A stretch of DNA of 64,000 nt from Rotaria sp. Silwood1. Its lineage: Eukaryota; Rotifera; Eurotatoria; Philodinida; Philodinidae. A program made the translations under genes and the position numbers. Below, piece by piece: positions 50,831 to 62,563 of this stretch. The notes under the pieces are model-generated. The model saw nothing but the letters and a program-made list of their open reading frames with translations. It did no database searches and was not told where the DNA came from. How positions within the stretch are numbered: position 1 is the stretch's first letter; every line of letters starts with the position of its first letter. Where the stretch lies: the NCBI GenBank assembly GCA_905250075.1, contig CAJNOP010000036.1:331669-395668 (forward strand), in the 5' to 3' direction.

Positions 50831-50992
50831 CTTTTGTTCGTAATATTCAATGTAGAGTATTTAACACATTTCACAAACTATTTTAACAGTTTTTTATTAG
50901 AAGTTTACGATCACATGTTATCAATAAAATACATAATTTCATTGACGAATAACAACTTGATTTTTATTGATATTATCAGCAAAAAATACAAT

Positions 50993-51841
50993 TTATAACG
51001 AAGGAAAATATTGATACACATCTTTTGACAAAATTTTTGAATGTTCAGTAACTAATCGTTTCACTTTAGAACAATTGCGTCGCGTTGCATCTCTTGTAAA
51101 GTTCATTGTTACACTTTTCAATTGATCGTAATTAACTTTTAAATCAGTTAGACAAGGTAGATTTACTTTTGTTTCAAGTAAAAATTGTTCAACATAATCT
51201 ATATTCACATGCATGATGTCAAGTGATGTAAGATGAGAGTATTCAATAATTAAATTTGATAGATTGTTATTACATTTCAATTCATTATCATTTGATGATT
51301 GCATCATTAAATTCATCATAGAGAAATATTTAAGTAATGGAAAAGCTTCACATATTCGAATAAAGAATTCATGGTTTAATGAAACCACATCGTAGACAGA
51401 CAAATAAGTTACATAGTCAAATATTATAGTTGGAAATTGATTCGCAATCTTTTCCAGATGAGTAAATGCAAATGGAACCGAGAAAACATGGCATATAACC
51501 CTAAAATTGTGAAAGTAATTTACGATACAAGTCGTTGGTTTATAACCTATTGTTTTAAATGTTCTTTGAATATCATTAGCAGATACATAATGAACAAAAC
51601 CATTGATGTCATTATCTGTACTAATATAAAAAATGAATGTATGAAGATGAGGCATATGAACAAGTATTTCATTATGAAGATGTGTGCCATCGACGAATGC
51701 ATTTCGATTCCGAATACGAAGATACAAAGTTAATTTTTGCAGATGTGACATACGATGAAGAAGTGGCACAATCATATCGTCATAATCATAAGTGACATAA
51801 TAACTTGTTAATGAGAAACACTTCAAATTATGTAGCTTATC
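50993..51841 (-). CDS. C-terminal exon of an LRR/F-box-like protein (partial)
   Basis: The final exon encodes 282 residues and a stop at 50993, 160 bases beyond array D. It begins after a good acceptor (ttttgtag then gataag) so an upstream exon is required. No ATG lies near its start: the earliest possible initiator in the frame is a TTG. The protein shows weak leucine-rich-repeat spacing: LLHRMSHLQKLTLYLRI, ILVHMPHLHTFIFYI, FTHLEKIANQFPTIIF, AFPLLKYFSMMNL, YSHLTSLDIM and LPCLTDLKVN. Large families with an N-terminal F-box and such repeats are typical of bdelloids; they act as ubiquitin-ligase substrate adaptors. I found no F-box exon in the 1.6 kb upstream before the assembly gap, so the gene is either truncated or continues across the gap. 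Confidence 0.6.
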   Translation of the reverse strand, partial: DKLHNLKCFSLTSYYVTYDYDDMIVPLLHRMSHLQKLTLYLRIRNRNAFVDGTHLHNEILVHMPHLHTFIFYISTDNDINGFVHYVSANDIQRTFKTIGYKPTTCIVNYFHNFRVICHVFSVPFAFTHLEKIANQFPTIIFDYVTYLSVYDVVSLNHEFFIRICEAFPLLKYFSMMNLMMQSSNDNELKCNNNLSNLIIEYSHLTSLDIMHVNIDYVEQFLLETKVNLPCLTDLKVNYDQLKSVTMNFTRDATRRNCSKVKRLVTEHSKILSKDVYQYFPSL

Positions 51842-53492
51842 CTACAAAATACAAAAATATTTTTTGATTATAAATTTATCAATTCAACTACGATTAAAAA
51901 AAAAGTTTATGCGAGTAATTGACAGAAACAACTGTTTTCATTTACAATTCTTTCTTAATATTTGTTGAATGTGATAGGATAAACAATATGGAATTATAAT
52001 GCATAAAATAATAAGTTAACATTTCTAAACTTTCTGAATACTAAAAACAGTAGATGTTGACAAACTAACCGAAAAAGAAAACAGTCGACATGAAATTTTC
52101 ATAAGACTTGAAAATTTCAATATTTTATTAAATTTTAAAACCTATATGATATCTCTCTAGTATCGTTAAATTAAATAGTTCTAATTTATGAAGTGCAACA
52201 GTCATTAATATAAACGTTTCAGTTAAGAAAAAAAGTTTCTTCTTGCAAATATTTCCATCGATATATTTAATATGAATATGTTTTAGAGCACTGTAATTTC
52301 AGTTGATTATATCGCTTTTCATCACGTGTGCATTTCTGAGTGTTTTTGAATCAAATGTGTCCCTATGTGACATTATTTGTTCACTTAAAATTAGCATGAT
52401 CAAAAAATTCTTCGAGGAATAAGGAAATGATTTCAGTGTTGAGAACTTCGGTAATTTTTTTATCGATAATTTAAGGAAAATAACTTGTATTCTGTATTCA
52501 AAACATATTTATTAGAAGATTACCTCTAATGTCCTCCAGAAACGATTTTTCTCATTTCTCATTCCTGTCATATTTTCAGAATTCTTATTATGATTTCATT
52601 TATCATGTTCAAGAAATCTATCATTATCAGATACTAACTTCTATTAAGATTACACTCTATACAATATGAGATGTCTTTACATTAAAAATAAAATTACCAT
52701 TGAAGGTACATTTAAGGAAAATATATCATTTATTATTTATATGTTGAAATTTATTAACGTTAAGTTAAGAGTGTTATTTCCTTCATTAATTGAAAAACTA
52801 GAAAGACAAAAAAAAAAGACTATCACATGAACATTAATGAAAAACGAAAACATTCAAAAGCAAAAGATAATGATAATGCTACAGGGTGGCCCAAAAGTAG
52901 GTTTACCGAAAAAAAAATTGAATATTTCCATTACGGCTCGAGCAAACGAGCTGATTTTTTTTATCAATGATCGAGGCATGTTCAAGCTTTATATCTATAA
53001 AGACATGCCTAGAGAGATTCTTTATTAAGTGCCACTATTGACCTCAACAAAAAAAATTTTACTTTTTCACAGATAGGAAATAAAACAATATACTTAACAA
53101 AGGGTCTCTCTAGGCATATCTTTATGGGTATAAAGCTTAGACATGCCTCTATCATTGATAAAAAAATCAGCTCGTTTGCTCGAGCCGTAATGAAAACATT
53201 CAATTTTTTTTCGGTAAACCGATTTTTGGGTCACCCTGTATATTACTAGAGATTCTCAATAATAGTCCTTTCAAAGAGCATAATTACAGAGACAGTAGTA
53301 GTTATAATAAGTGAATCATAGTTTAATAAATAATGAATGAACTTGTCTAATTATTGCTGATATTTTATTTTAATTAATAAACAATGAAAAAGTCTCAGTT
53401 AGAATGTCGTAATTTATTTCTCAACAATCTAAAATCAGAATGACTTCGATATTTATTGTTTAAAAGAACAAAAAGCGACTATAAGGTTTTGA
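51842..53492. other. AT-rich DNA upstream of the LRR exon up to the gap
   Basis: No exon could be supported here apart from the mariner-like foldback at 52882-53238. If the LRR gene has an F-box exon it must be short, diverged or beyond the gap. Confidence 0.4.
52880..53240. mobile_element. Tc1/mariner-type foldback MITE
   Basis: The element occupies 52882-53238 (357 bases) with TA on each side. The ends are cagggtggcccaaaag and, reverse-complemented, cagggtgacccaaaaa. The arms stay complementary for about 130 bases: ggtttaccgaaaaaaaa, ttacggctcgagcaaacgag, ctgat, tttatcaatgat, gaggcatg, and then agacatgcctagagaga all recur in reverse on the right side. TA duplication and CAGGGTG termini indicate mobilisation by a Tc1/mariner transposase. 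Frames 52837-53028 and 53009-53203 encode nearly the same peptide because they are the two arms; neither is a gene. Confidence 0.92.
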
Positions 53493-53592
53493 NNNNNNNN
53501 NNNNNNNNNNNNNNNNNNNNNNNNNNNNNNNNNNNNNNNNNNNNNNNNNNNNNNNNNNNNNNNNNNNNNNNNNNNNNNNNNNNNNNNNNNNN
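53493..53592. other. Assembly gap (100 N)
   Basis: Exactly 100 N, the conventional placeholder for a gap of unknown size. Sequence relationships across it are not certain. Confidence 0.98.
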
Positions 53593-55997
53593 TTCTCCCT
53601 TGTTGTTTTAAAACTATTCAAAATATGCCCACGTCCACTTTACTCTGAAATGGACAATAGTTTTTAGTCCGAGCTAGAGTGAGAACTAGACACACGCATT
53701 CGAGAAAATCGAAGCGTAATATTAACATGGGAGTTATAGCTTTTTAGATAGAAGCCGACTCGAATTGGGACTCGAAGACGGAATAGGGTCAAAGCGTCGC
53801 ATATACACCAACAAGTTATATGTATACGAGCAGAGTGTAGTGTGTATTTGTGCTGTGACGACTTAGTACATTTGTTCTTATCTCTTTGTCATTATTCTTA
53901 TTCTTATTATTCAATAAATCATTACGTTTCGGTGTTGTCCGAACGTTTTACACTACATTTTCTCGCAAAGCATACCTTCTGATACAAGAAGCTTTTTCCA
54001 TCATTATAATTTCCGTTACACTCTTGTTTAGCTTGTAATTAGTTTTGTATCTTGTAATGATATGAAAAGGCCAAATGAATATTTGTATTTGAATAAAAAG
54101 CATGAACAGTGTTGTAAGTAGCTTGGAATTATCTTGTAAGCTCATTATTTGTAAGGTTTTCTCGAATAATTTGAATTTTATCTTAACGTTAGATTGCTGT
54201 TAAGAGTCTTTATGACTCTTATAACTTTGCTTTGATTTGAGATTAAATTCTATGTAGAGTAAAAATATTCCGAATTTACCTTACGATGATGACACTGAAG
54301 CAAAAGTAAGGTAGAAAACCGATCGTGTGATGTTTTGAATCTATTCACACAAAATGTTTTCTATGATCTTATAATTATATGAGAATCGTTACGTTATATA
54401 TTCTTGACTTCTTCAAATTCTTGGAATGTATTGAATGTTGTAATAATGAGATTGTAAACATGCTTGATGATTGAATCCGTAAGCAAGATCCGAAACGCGT
54501 CGTGTGATGCTTTCAATCTCTTATCTTCTATATATATACTCTTTGCCATCTGATGATCTTCGTAGCTGAAGTGAAATCTATAGATTATGGTAGCTGTCCT
54601 CACCCTCTACTTTTCTCCATTCCATACATATAACACATATTCTTCATCTTTGTTCTGTAAATAAATGTATAGATCTTACGCCTACAATGTTTTTCTCATT
54701 CTTCCCACATTCTAGATTGTCTATCCATTAATAATTAGTTAAATATGAACTCTCTATCTGATTTTTGTTTTTTGTTCTTCCAATTAAGATATAAGTCTAT
54801 ATGATCAGTCATCTGAAAAGATTTTTTATTAATAACAAACATCATCGTAATATGAACTTTGTTCCTAAATCTACTTCAAAGTAGATCTCCTTAGTTTTTT
54901 TATTCATTTTATATGTAATCACTAATATTTCACTCCTATATTTATATCTGTAAATCACTCAAACTGAGAAAGTCATTAAAAAGTTTTTCAAGACATACTT
55001 ATTAAATTACACCTAATTATCCATCTATGACAATTCAACAGAGACACTTTTCCTTAAAATAAACAGATCACCTATTTAACAAAATATTTTCACAGATCAT
55101 TTCGCAAAATTCAGAATAAACTCACACATTAAATAGAGCTCGTTCCAAGCTAGCTCAAAAACTGAGCATGTCATGGAGGTTTTTACATAAGGCTCATCAC
55201 AGAGAGCATCGCTTTTATCTTGAGGTTGAAGGTCAGAATCGTAATACCCAGAGCATAGAGAGAAGCATCTCCATAGCTGAGACTGAAGACATAAATCTTC
55301 ATGCTCAAGCCTTGCAGAACATCTCTGTAGTTAACGAAAGTGACAACAAATCTTAATCAACATTCAACGACATCTCAATAGCTGAGAGTACTATGAAATA
55401 TTGATCCTCACTTAAACGCCATCTCCATGGCTGCAGTTGAAGCCACAAGTGTGACGATTTTGGATAGAAGAAGTGTTAGCGCTGATGAAACTACGCTTTA
55501 TTATGTTTCTTCATATCCATAACCGCAGCGTTTACATACAAAGCATACGCTTATATACTCGACCATCAGAGAAGAGAAAACGATATAGAAGAGAAGGATA
55601 ATAAGGAAAGAAGGGAAGAGTACCAACATAGGGACAAAGTACAAAATGATGTACAAAGTAAGAACAAACAGATAAGTACAATCCATAAGATGTGAACAAA
55701 TAGTAAGAAGAGGAAAATATCATGCATACACTGCATGCGACGGAGGCGTTACAACAAGCTGCAGACATGTATCTATTGAAATGGAAAAGCTTGAGGATGA
55801 TCCTTTGAATAGCTCGTCTTTTATTGTTTTAGGTAAAGTTTTATATAAATCAATGTATTTTGTTTGTGATTCTATTCATTTAGAATTATTCGAACAAGTA
55901 CAGCAGAGTTAAAGCAATCTGAGGAATGACCCTTAAGCAAGGTCGAAATCCTTTTGATCATGGCATGCGACTCATCCTCGCCCCTCAAAGTTAACAC
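53593..55997. other. Intergenic DNA after the gap, with a possible LTR end
   Basis: 53593 to about 53955 looks like the 3' part of a long terminal repeat cut by the gap: a GC-richer, gene-free stretch, an AATAAA signal at about 53912, then a short region ending cgttttacactaca. I could not see the other LTR, a primer-binding site or pol, so this is weak. 55240-55440 contains loosely repeated phrases (catctccatagctgagactg, catctcaatagctgagag, catctccatggctgcag). Nothing else is supported. Confidence 0.35.
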
Positions 55998-58900
55998 CTA
56001 GTATTCATCACACCATCGACCTTGATTAATGTTAAAATCATGTTTCATGTATCGTCTAGCAAGTTCTGCTTCCTCTTTCAAAGGCGTGGAATCTGTGACG
56101 CGTTCGCACCACTGTTCAGTGAACAGCATTAGTGTATCGTAAATCGACGCATGAAATAGAGAATCATCCATACTGTCATTTCTCTCGTGATCGTTCATTT
56201 CATGATCATTCCTTTCAATTTTCCACTTCATCACGGCAAATTTTGCTTGGCTAGCGGTAAAATTGATGTTAGATAAGATGGGTAATGAGCATCGTTTTAT
56301 GGGTGCATGTTGAATTAACGAGATCAAAGGATTGAACATTATCATGGCAGTTGTAGCGTAAATATCGCTAAGCTTGATACTCGATAGATTAGGCAATGAT
56401 GACTGTACGATCGGTGGACGTCGAAATAACGAGATCAATGGATCAGGATCAGATTTTGTTTTTCTTTTCAGCGAATTTAAAAATCCGCAATCTTCTGATT
56501 TCTTTCCCCAATTCATTTCATGTAGATTGAGCGTACTTTCACTCATCACTAATGGTAGGGAACACCGTCTCCTTATACGCATATTTTCTTTTTCGGATTC
56601 ACGGGTGATTAAAGTAGGTAACGATGTGGTGTGGATAGAACTAAGGCTTCGGCGCTTCGACAATAAATTCATTTTGAGAGTCTCATGAAAAGTAAGTTCA
56701 GCAGGAGATGATGATGGACAAAACTTAACGAATTTAATTTTATGTCTCCCACGTTTTGTCGGTATCAAATGTTTAATATCGTTATTATGTTGTTGACATA
56801 GACTTAGGACAATACACCAAATTCCAGTCTCCAAATCCTGAACAATGGAAATTAATCGAAAGATGGTGCCTACAGAAATGAGCACTTCGTATTCATCGGG
56901 TATGGCACTGTAATTTGCCACATACGCATATGGGCGTGTATTGTCGTACTGTGTGTTCATATGAAATTCGAAGAAGGCAGGAACAACATTTTCTCTAGCT
57001 GATGTTCTCGCGTAGCCATATGCCAGTTCACGATCAACTGTAGTCGAAATAAAACTTGCAAATGTGACAAGTTGTCCAACACTACTCTGTAAAGACGTAC
57101 ATTCAGGTTGAGTCAAACCTTGACCACGACAGACAACAAAATCTTCTTCGTCGGACCCGATATCTTGGCGATGTATGGACAGAAGCTCGGAATAAAGATC
57201 ATTAATAAAGAAGCGATAAGGATGAATAAGATCTGGATCTCCAGTACGAAGAGCCTGATTTACAAGTCGATAAACAAACGAATCACCTAGAAATCGAAAA
57301 AAAAGCAGCTGAGATGAAATGTCTGTTGAAATCTGTAAAAACAGTTTCTATATAACGTTTTGTACTGTCAAGGAGAGTGGTATTTTTTGGATGTACATCT
57401 CTATTAGTTATATAAATTCTAGAAGTAAACAGTTGTTAAGTGTTTATACTTACGTGTGTACCAGAATATTGCTTTTCCTTTACCGGAATCTGGATCATGA
57501 GTATATTTTTTATCAAATTCATCGATTCTGTTCAGCTCTGCTTCATTATTTCGATACATAAGTCGACAAGAACGCAGCATTTCGTTTTTGGTTTCCATAC
57601 GATTATCGGCGTTTCGCGATAACGCCAAATGAAGATCCAAATGAGTCATAAGCGAGACAAATGGGGCGTATTTCTCACTAAGACGACGCGCTGATCGCTC
57701 GATTGGACGAATTGGACTTGTCGTGTCGCTACGAACATCATTTCGTATTTGTAAGATAAGTCGATTGACATTTTGGTAAGAATCCGTACGATAGATAGCT
57801 CTGACATTTTTACATTCAAATGTGGCATCTTCACTTCTCACAATCATATAAACAGTCAGTCTTGATCTGTCAATTGAGTTGAGATAATTGAGACATACTG
57901 TGCGGTCTTCATAGATTTCGAGAGAATCAAATGCAGACGTAAGACATTTTTCGAGTTGATCATTTGGCGATGTACGTAACCATATTATTTTGTAGGGAAT
58001 CCGATCAGATTCGTCGAGTAATAATTTCTTCGCATCATGCTGACACTTTATGTCTATAAACTGTTCAGATAATGAGTAGACGTAGTTGGGAGACGACCAT
58101 TGCGATGCATGACCATGAATATGATATTCGTAGACAAAGCGCCTAAGAAGACAAGCCAACTGTGAATTTGGATCCGCTAACGGAGATATTGAACCTAACG
58201 GCTGTGAGAAACAATAATTCATTAATGAGGCTATAAATTTGTAGGAAAAATACCGATCTAAGTAAATAGTACAGCTTCGTACCACATTTTGCAAGAGGAA
58301 CATTTCTATTTTAAAAGAACTCGGAAGCTAAAGATGCTAGTATTGATTTAGGAACTACAGTTTTAGAACAATGAAAGTGTAATTTAATAGCAGAATTTGA
58401 GTGTTTTCTCGTTAATATCTGACAAAAAGATGTCACGACTACTGAAAGAAATTCGTCTGTAATCTAGTTTCACATATTTACTGATAATCTTTCTTTTGAA
58501 ATATCCTGCAAGACATTCCCAGAGAGTTAGTTCTTCTAAGAAAATAGATCATAAAATCGGGCTCTGCAATTTTACTCTTTCTTGAAGCGTGTACTGATTA
58601 AAATTATAACTAAAATATGTTGGACTATTTAAAGCGAGAAATAATCAGTCAAGTGTTTCGTATTTTTCAGCATAACCGATCTATTAGCATCAAAAGAGAT
58701 TTTGAATCTCTTAAATGCGTCATGAAAGAGTAACAACAGTCTTCCAGTCATCATAAAGAATACTGCACATTCCACCTATAAAGAACATGTCTGATATTAT
58801 ACGCAAATTTAATTATGCTGTATTAAGAATATGTAAATGTTACATTTTCATAGATGACGCACGTGGTTTTAAGGATTAGATGTAGACTATAGTAAAAAAA

Positions 58901-59322
58901 TTACAAACCCTGCCATCGTAAAAGCAACTTGAAACAAATATTAGGCGAGTGTGATCAGGATCGAGGTGTCCAAGGAAATTAAGACATGCTTCCATATTGG
59001 TAAAGATTTGAACATTGGCGAAAACACGTCGCAACTTCACTTCTGCATCTTGTTGAATGTCGTCATCGAGTGGTTCTCCATCATGCAACCAGACAAATAT
59101 ATAGTCACTTGATGCGTCAATACGTGTTAATGGCAACCGAGCATCGTCTTCGCACTTATTACGAGTTTGAGTATATTCTTCAAAACTATTAGAAACATGA
59201 TTAAAACTTGCAGCCCTAAGAAACATGGATTCATCTGAATCATCATCATTGCATGTTTCCAGTAATTGTACCATATCAAGAAATGCATTATTCAGTTGTT
59301 GACGTCTCTTTCTCTGTGCCAT
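55998..59322 (-). CDS. Three-exon ADP-ribosyltransferase with paired N-terminal alpha/beta domains
   Basis: Exons 59322-58909, 58201-57454 and 57286-55998 join in frame to 816 residues with GT-AG introns of 707 and 167 nt. The N-terminal domain (YIFVWLHDGEPLDDD, then VQIFTNMEACLNFL, then TRLIFVSS) matches the N-terminal alpha/beta domain of the ART-TPR gene at 14117. A second copy of the same type follows in exon 2 (YKIIWLRTSPNDQLEKC, then DRTVCLNYL, then RLTVYMIV). The ART domain begins IFWYTR across intron 2 and continues DSFVYRLVNQALR, VCRGQGL (catalytic Arg), FASFISTTVDRELAYG (Ser) and IPDEYEVLISVGTIFRL (Glu-x-Glu). All three catalytic signatures are intact, unlike the gene at 14117. The last ~300 residues are Ser/Arg-rich with repeated RRxSLP-type motifs and look disordered. 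There is no signal peptide, so it is probably intracellular. An exon at about 58303 is an alternative to the 58201 acceptor. Confidence 0.82.
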
Positions 59323-61015
59323 TGCGCGTCGTGTAGTGGTAGTAGTGATCGGTTTTTTTGTCTACTGAAAAAATTTTTTTGATTTTTACTTCAATTTAAT
59401 AAAAGGAAAAAGTAAAAAAAACAGGAGAGAAAGAACAAGAAATAAAAAAAAGAATAGTCCGTCACTCGATACTCTCTTTCGCAACAATGCCAACAATGTA
59501 TGAGAACAGAGACTTCGACTCCTGTTAAAATAAATGTCTAGCAAGAGAACACTGATTGTGCGCGTCAGATGTCTCTGTTTGTCATTAACTACATTTGTAA
59601 TGAGAAATAAATATACGACTGAAACTGCTTGAACTTCTTAAGCAAGACAGCTAGACAAACGAATAATCTCTCGAGTGCCATATAGAGTTGCCTATATGGC
59701 AATAGAAAATTAACAGTTGCACCACCATAAATGATCACATCGACTTGATTATCTAGTGGCTCAAATGTTTCATTATGTAAAAATTATTTTAATTTTGTAT
59801 CAATCAATCGTTATTTAAAATTATGCATGCCTTAAGTGGGAAGAAATATGAATTAATCGACATAATTTCATAAACAGAACCAACCAGTTGTCATCGCAGC
59901 TTGAATGAGAGTCGCGATGTCTTTTACAGGCTCATAACCGATGTTCTCAAACAGACCAGAAAAATATGAGAGGTACTCATAAGTAAGCTATCTTGAGGGT
60001 GAGGGTGAGCCAAGAAGCACACCATGATCGCGATTTCCACCTTGCTTAAGGGTCTCATCAGACGGCTTAACTGTATATATATATATGTATTCTGTTCTAA
60101 TGATCATAAGATCACAAACAAGATCTCCAAGTATACAGTTGACGTATTCATTTCTCGAAGGAACGATAGGTAACTTTATCATAGGGGTGAGTCAAGAAGC
60201 ACACTGTGATCGCGATTTCGACCTTGCTTAAGGGTCTCATCAGTTAGTTATGACTTTGTAATTATGCAAATGATCAAAAAATCATAGATGAGTTTAGAAA
60301 ATCAAATAGAGAAAGGAAGGAAGTTTAGTTTTTTAAGGTTTTTTTTGAATGAACATTATGTTTCATAATACAAAAACGAATAACAAGAAACATAGGTCTA
60401 TGTGGAATATTAGTGAAGTGTTGGTATGAGTTGGACTTTGTCGTTTAATTATCCTATTCAATATGATTGTGATCATTATCAAGACTTGTTGGTGATGTAA
60501 AAAGTCCGTATTGTTTTTTTTCTTTTTTCATTTATTTTTAATGTGTCATTATAGGTTCACAGTATTGAAGAAGAAAGAAAAGAAATAACTATTTGATCAC
60601 AATACCTATTAGTTATAGAATAACATTTTTTTATGATGGAAGGAGAAAGAAAGAAAAGGTAACAATAGAATATATCACGTAATGTACATATGAAGAAGCG
60701 AAAACTTTGTGTCATTTAGCGACATCTATTATTATATACGTTGAAAAGAGGATTGAGGAGGAAAGTGAACAGTAAGAGAGAGGCATGAAAACTTGTGGAA
60801 TATACGTATTTCTATCTCTATTCTCCATTTGCAATATTTGATATACTCACGTCTCGGTTTTTAGTTTATCAATTCTTTTGTTCAACGTGGATGCGGTATG
60901 TTATAATGTGTTATTTTATTATGTTTGCTGGGTGATTATGTTTCACTTTCTGTTCTTATCTTTATTTTAGTACGTTCAGCTATGCATGATGCTCTTTGCT
61001 CTGATTGTCGATTCA
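59323..61015. other. Intergenic DNA with a short direct repeat
   Basis: About 1.7 kb upstream of the ART gene. It holds the direct repeat at 59999-60243 and otherwise simple AT-rich sequence. No gene is supported. Confidence 0.45.
59999..60243. repeat. Pair of ~60-bp direct repeats
   Basis: gtgagccaagaagcacacc, atgatcgcgatttc and accttgcttaagggtctcat at about 60004-60062 recur at about 60186-60242 with few changes (gtgagtcaagaagcacact, gtgatcgcgatttc, the same last segment). The intervening 120 bases include a TA run. It may be the remnant of an LTR-like or tandem duplication. Confidence 0.75.
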
Positions 61016-62360
61016 CTATACATTATTTGGATTCAGTGTTATGGTGGTTCAAGCAAAAGGAACTTATACACAGACCGATTGAGGTAATGTGCGTCACATT
61101 TGAAAAATTCGAGTTGATGTTTTTGAGTATTCTCAAATGCTTTCCAATCGGCTATAGTATGACGAGCTCGTTCAGCTAGCCTTCTAGGAAAGAAACTATT
61201 TTTTTCTAAAACCCATGGATTTAAACAGCGACTTATCCGAAGATGTAATTAGTTCGTATGCTCTCCACGATTGTTGAAAAGCTAGTGCATCAGGGGCTCT
61301 TTTCAAGTGATATTCAAATCGATGCCAGTAGGTATAAACATAGTCAAAAAGACTTTTTTCTCTAGATAAAACAAGTATTGCTATGTCATCCCATCCATAT
61401 AGAGAGTATATTAAACGAAGACCAGAGCAGTAAACGTGATCGATTGATTGCCTCTGATTGTCGGTAAAGAAAAACCAGGAGCAGAAAAGCCAGCAAAAAT
61501 GGGGTAGTGCGTATGCTAAGAATAGTTTTCTGCGTGGTGTAGTTAGTGAGGATGGTATAGTGTAAAAGATTGAGCGCAGTGCATTGTATATTTTTCATAT
61601 TTTACGAATACGATCGTTGATGAATAGGCCCCACCCAAGTTTCGTAGATATGTGAGCGCCAAGGTATTTAAAAGACTTGACGAATTCGATATTTTCAGTT
61701 TTGAAATGACTGGTTGAATATGGAGGGGCAACGACACTGTGAACCAGTAATGCTTTTGTTTTGTTTACTTTTACAGGAAGCAACATATCGTCTGAGAATC
61801 TCTCCAGTTCTTCGATAACAAATTTCGCTTGTTTTTATATTTCTTCAATATTATTAGAGAAACGTTTTTCGAGAGAACCAGTTATGACAATTGCCAAATC
61901 ATCAGCAAACATATGTACAGCAATGTTATGGAAAAACGCGGGGAGAAAATGAACGTGCAGTCGAAAAAGCGTTGCTGCCGTAACACAACCTTGAGGTGCA
62001 CCAACATTCATTTTTATTATTCTTGAATTGGCTTCTCCAAAAGAAATATATAGGTATCTATTCTGCAACCAAGAGTGAATCCATTTCAGTAACGGTAGTG
62101 GCATGTCGAGATCATAGAGTGTTTTGATTACGGCGGAATACCACATACGGTCAAACGCAGAAAGAAAACCCACAAAAATCGTTAGGGCAGGTCTATTACA
62201 CTCTGCGACCGTGAGCCTTAAATTTTCAATCAACGACAAAATCCTCGTTTGTAGACGTCTTCCTTTGGTGAAACCGCTCTGCTCGTCAACGACAATGTTA
62301 TGAGAATGGCACCACTCTTATATTCTGTCGTGAACAATCCTCTCAAACCATTTAACAATG
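61016..62360 (-). pseudogene. Decayed, 5'-truncated non-LTR retrotransposon reverse transcriptase
   Basis: Minus-strand fragments follow the order of a LINE-type reverse transcriptase: IVKWFERIVHDRI (62355-62317) then a stop, VVDEQSGFTKGRRLQTRI, the palm with FLSAFDRMWYSAVIKTLYDL (61835-62239 frame), GAPQGCV, and FADDLAIVI (catalytic Asp-Asp at about 61900). Downstream are the thumb/connection parts FVKSFKYLGAHI and LIYSLYGWDDIAILVLSRE, then YWHRFEYHLKRAPDAL and TIADWKAFENTQKHQLEFF. Frameshifts and stops divide these. The endonuclease and the N-terminal RT part are missing: similarity starts within a few bases of the telomere-like array at 62363. Polymerase active-site residues survive but the gene is dead. 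The clade was not determined. Confidence 0.82.
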
Positions 62361-62362
62361 TT

Positions 62363-62520
62363 GGGTAGGGTGTGTGGGTGAGTGTGAGTTAATATAAGAG
62401 AAACAACCACCCTACCTAACCCTCACACCCACCCACACCCACACCCCACCCACACCCCACCCACACCCACACTCACACCCACATCCACATCCACATTCAC
62501 ACCAACACCCACACCCACCC
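62363..62520. repeat. Telomere-like foldback F
   Basis: The short G-rich arm gggtagggtgtgtgggtgag is followed by a spacer with taatataagagaaacaac and a long C-rich arm (cccacacccacaccccaccc and variants) ending acacccaccc at 62520. It sits between the truncated reverse transcriptase and the truncated kinase. The arms are unequal in length (about 35 against 115 bases). Confidence 0.85.
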
Positions 62521-62563
62521 TTTTAATACAGATGCATGGAGAATATTTATAAAATTTCTCACA

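Larger units (their letters stand above)
46942..50992. other. Intergenic DNA with repeats
   Basis: About 4 kb holding a long inverted-repeat element (47093-47642), a short telomere-like foldback (49658-49703) and the large array D (50579-50830). No gene is supported in the rest; frames at 48009-48255, 48458-48691 and 48949-49218 lack domain features. Confidence 0.45.

Noticed and set aside
50471..50998. Several overlapping frames of 70-140 codons rich in Trp-Val-Gly or His-Pro-Thr
   Set aside because: They are translations of the TGTGGG-type foldback array on both strands; the same occurs at 41276-41512 and 63602-63968.
52837..53203. Two frames encoding a similar short peptide (TARANELIF) on opposite strands
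   Set aside because: They are the two arms of the mariner-type foldback, not genes.
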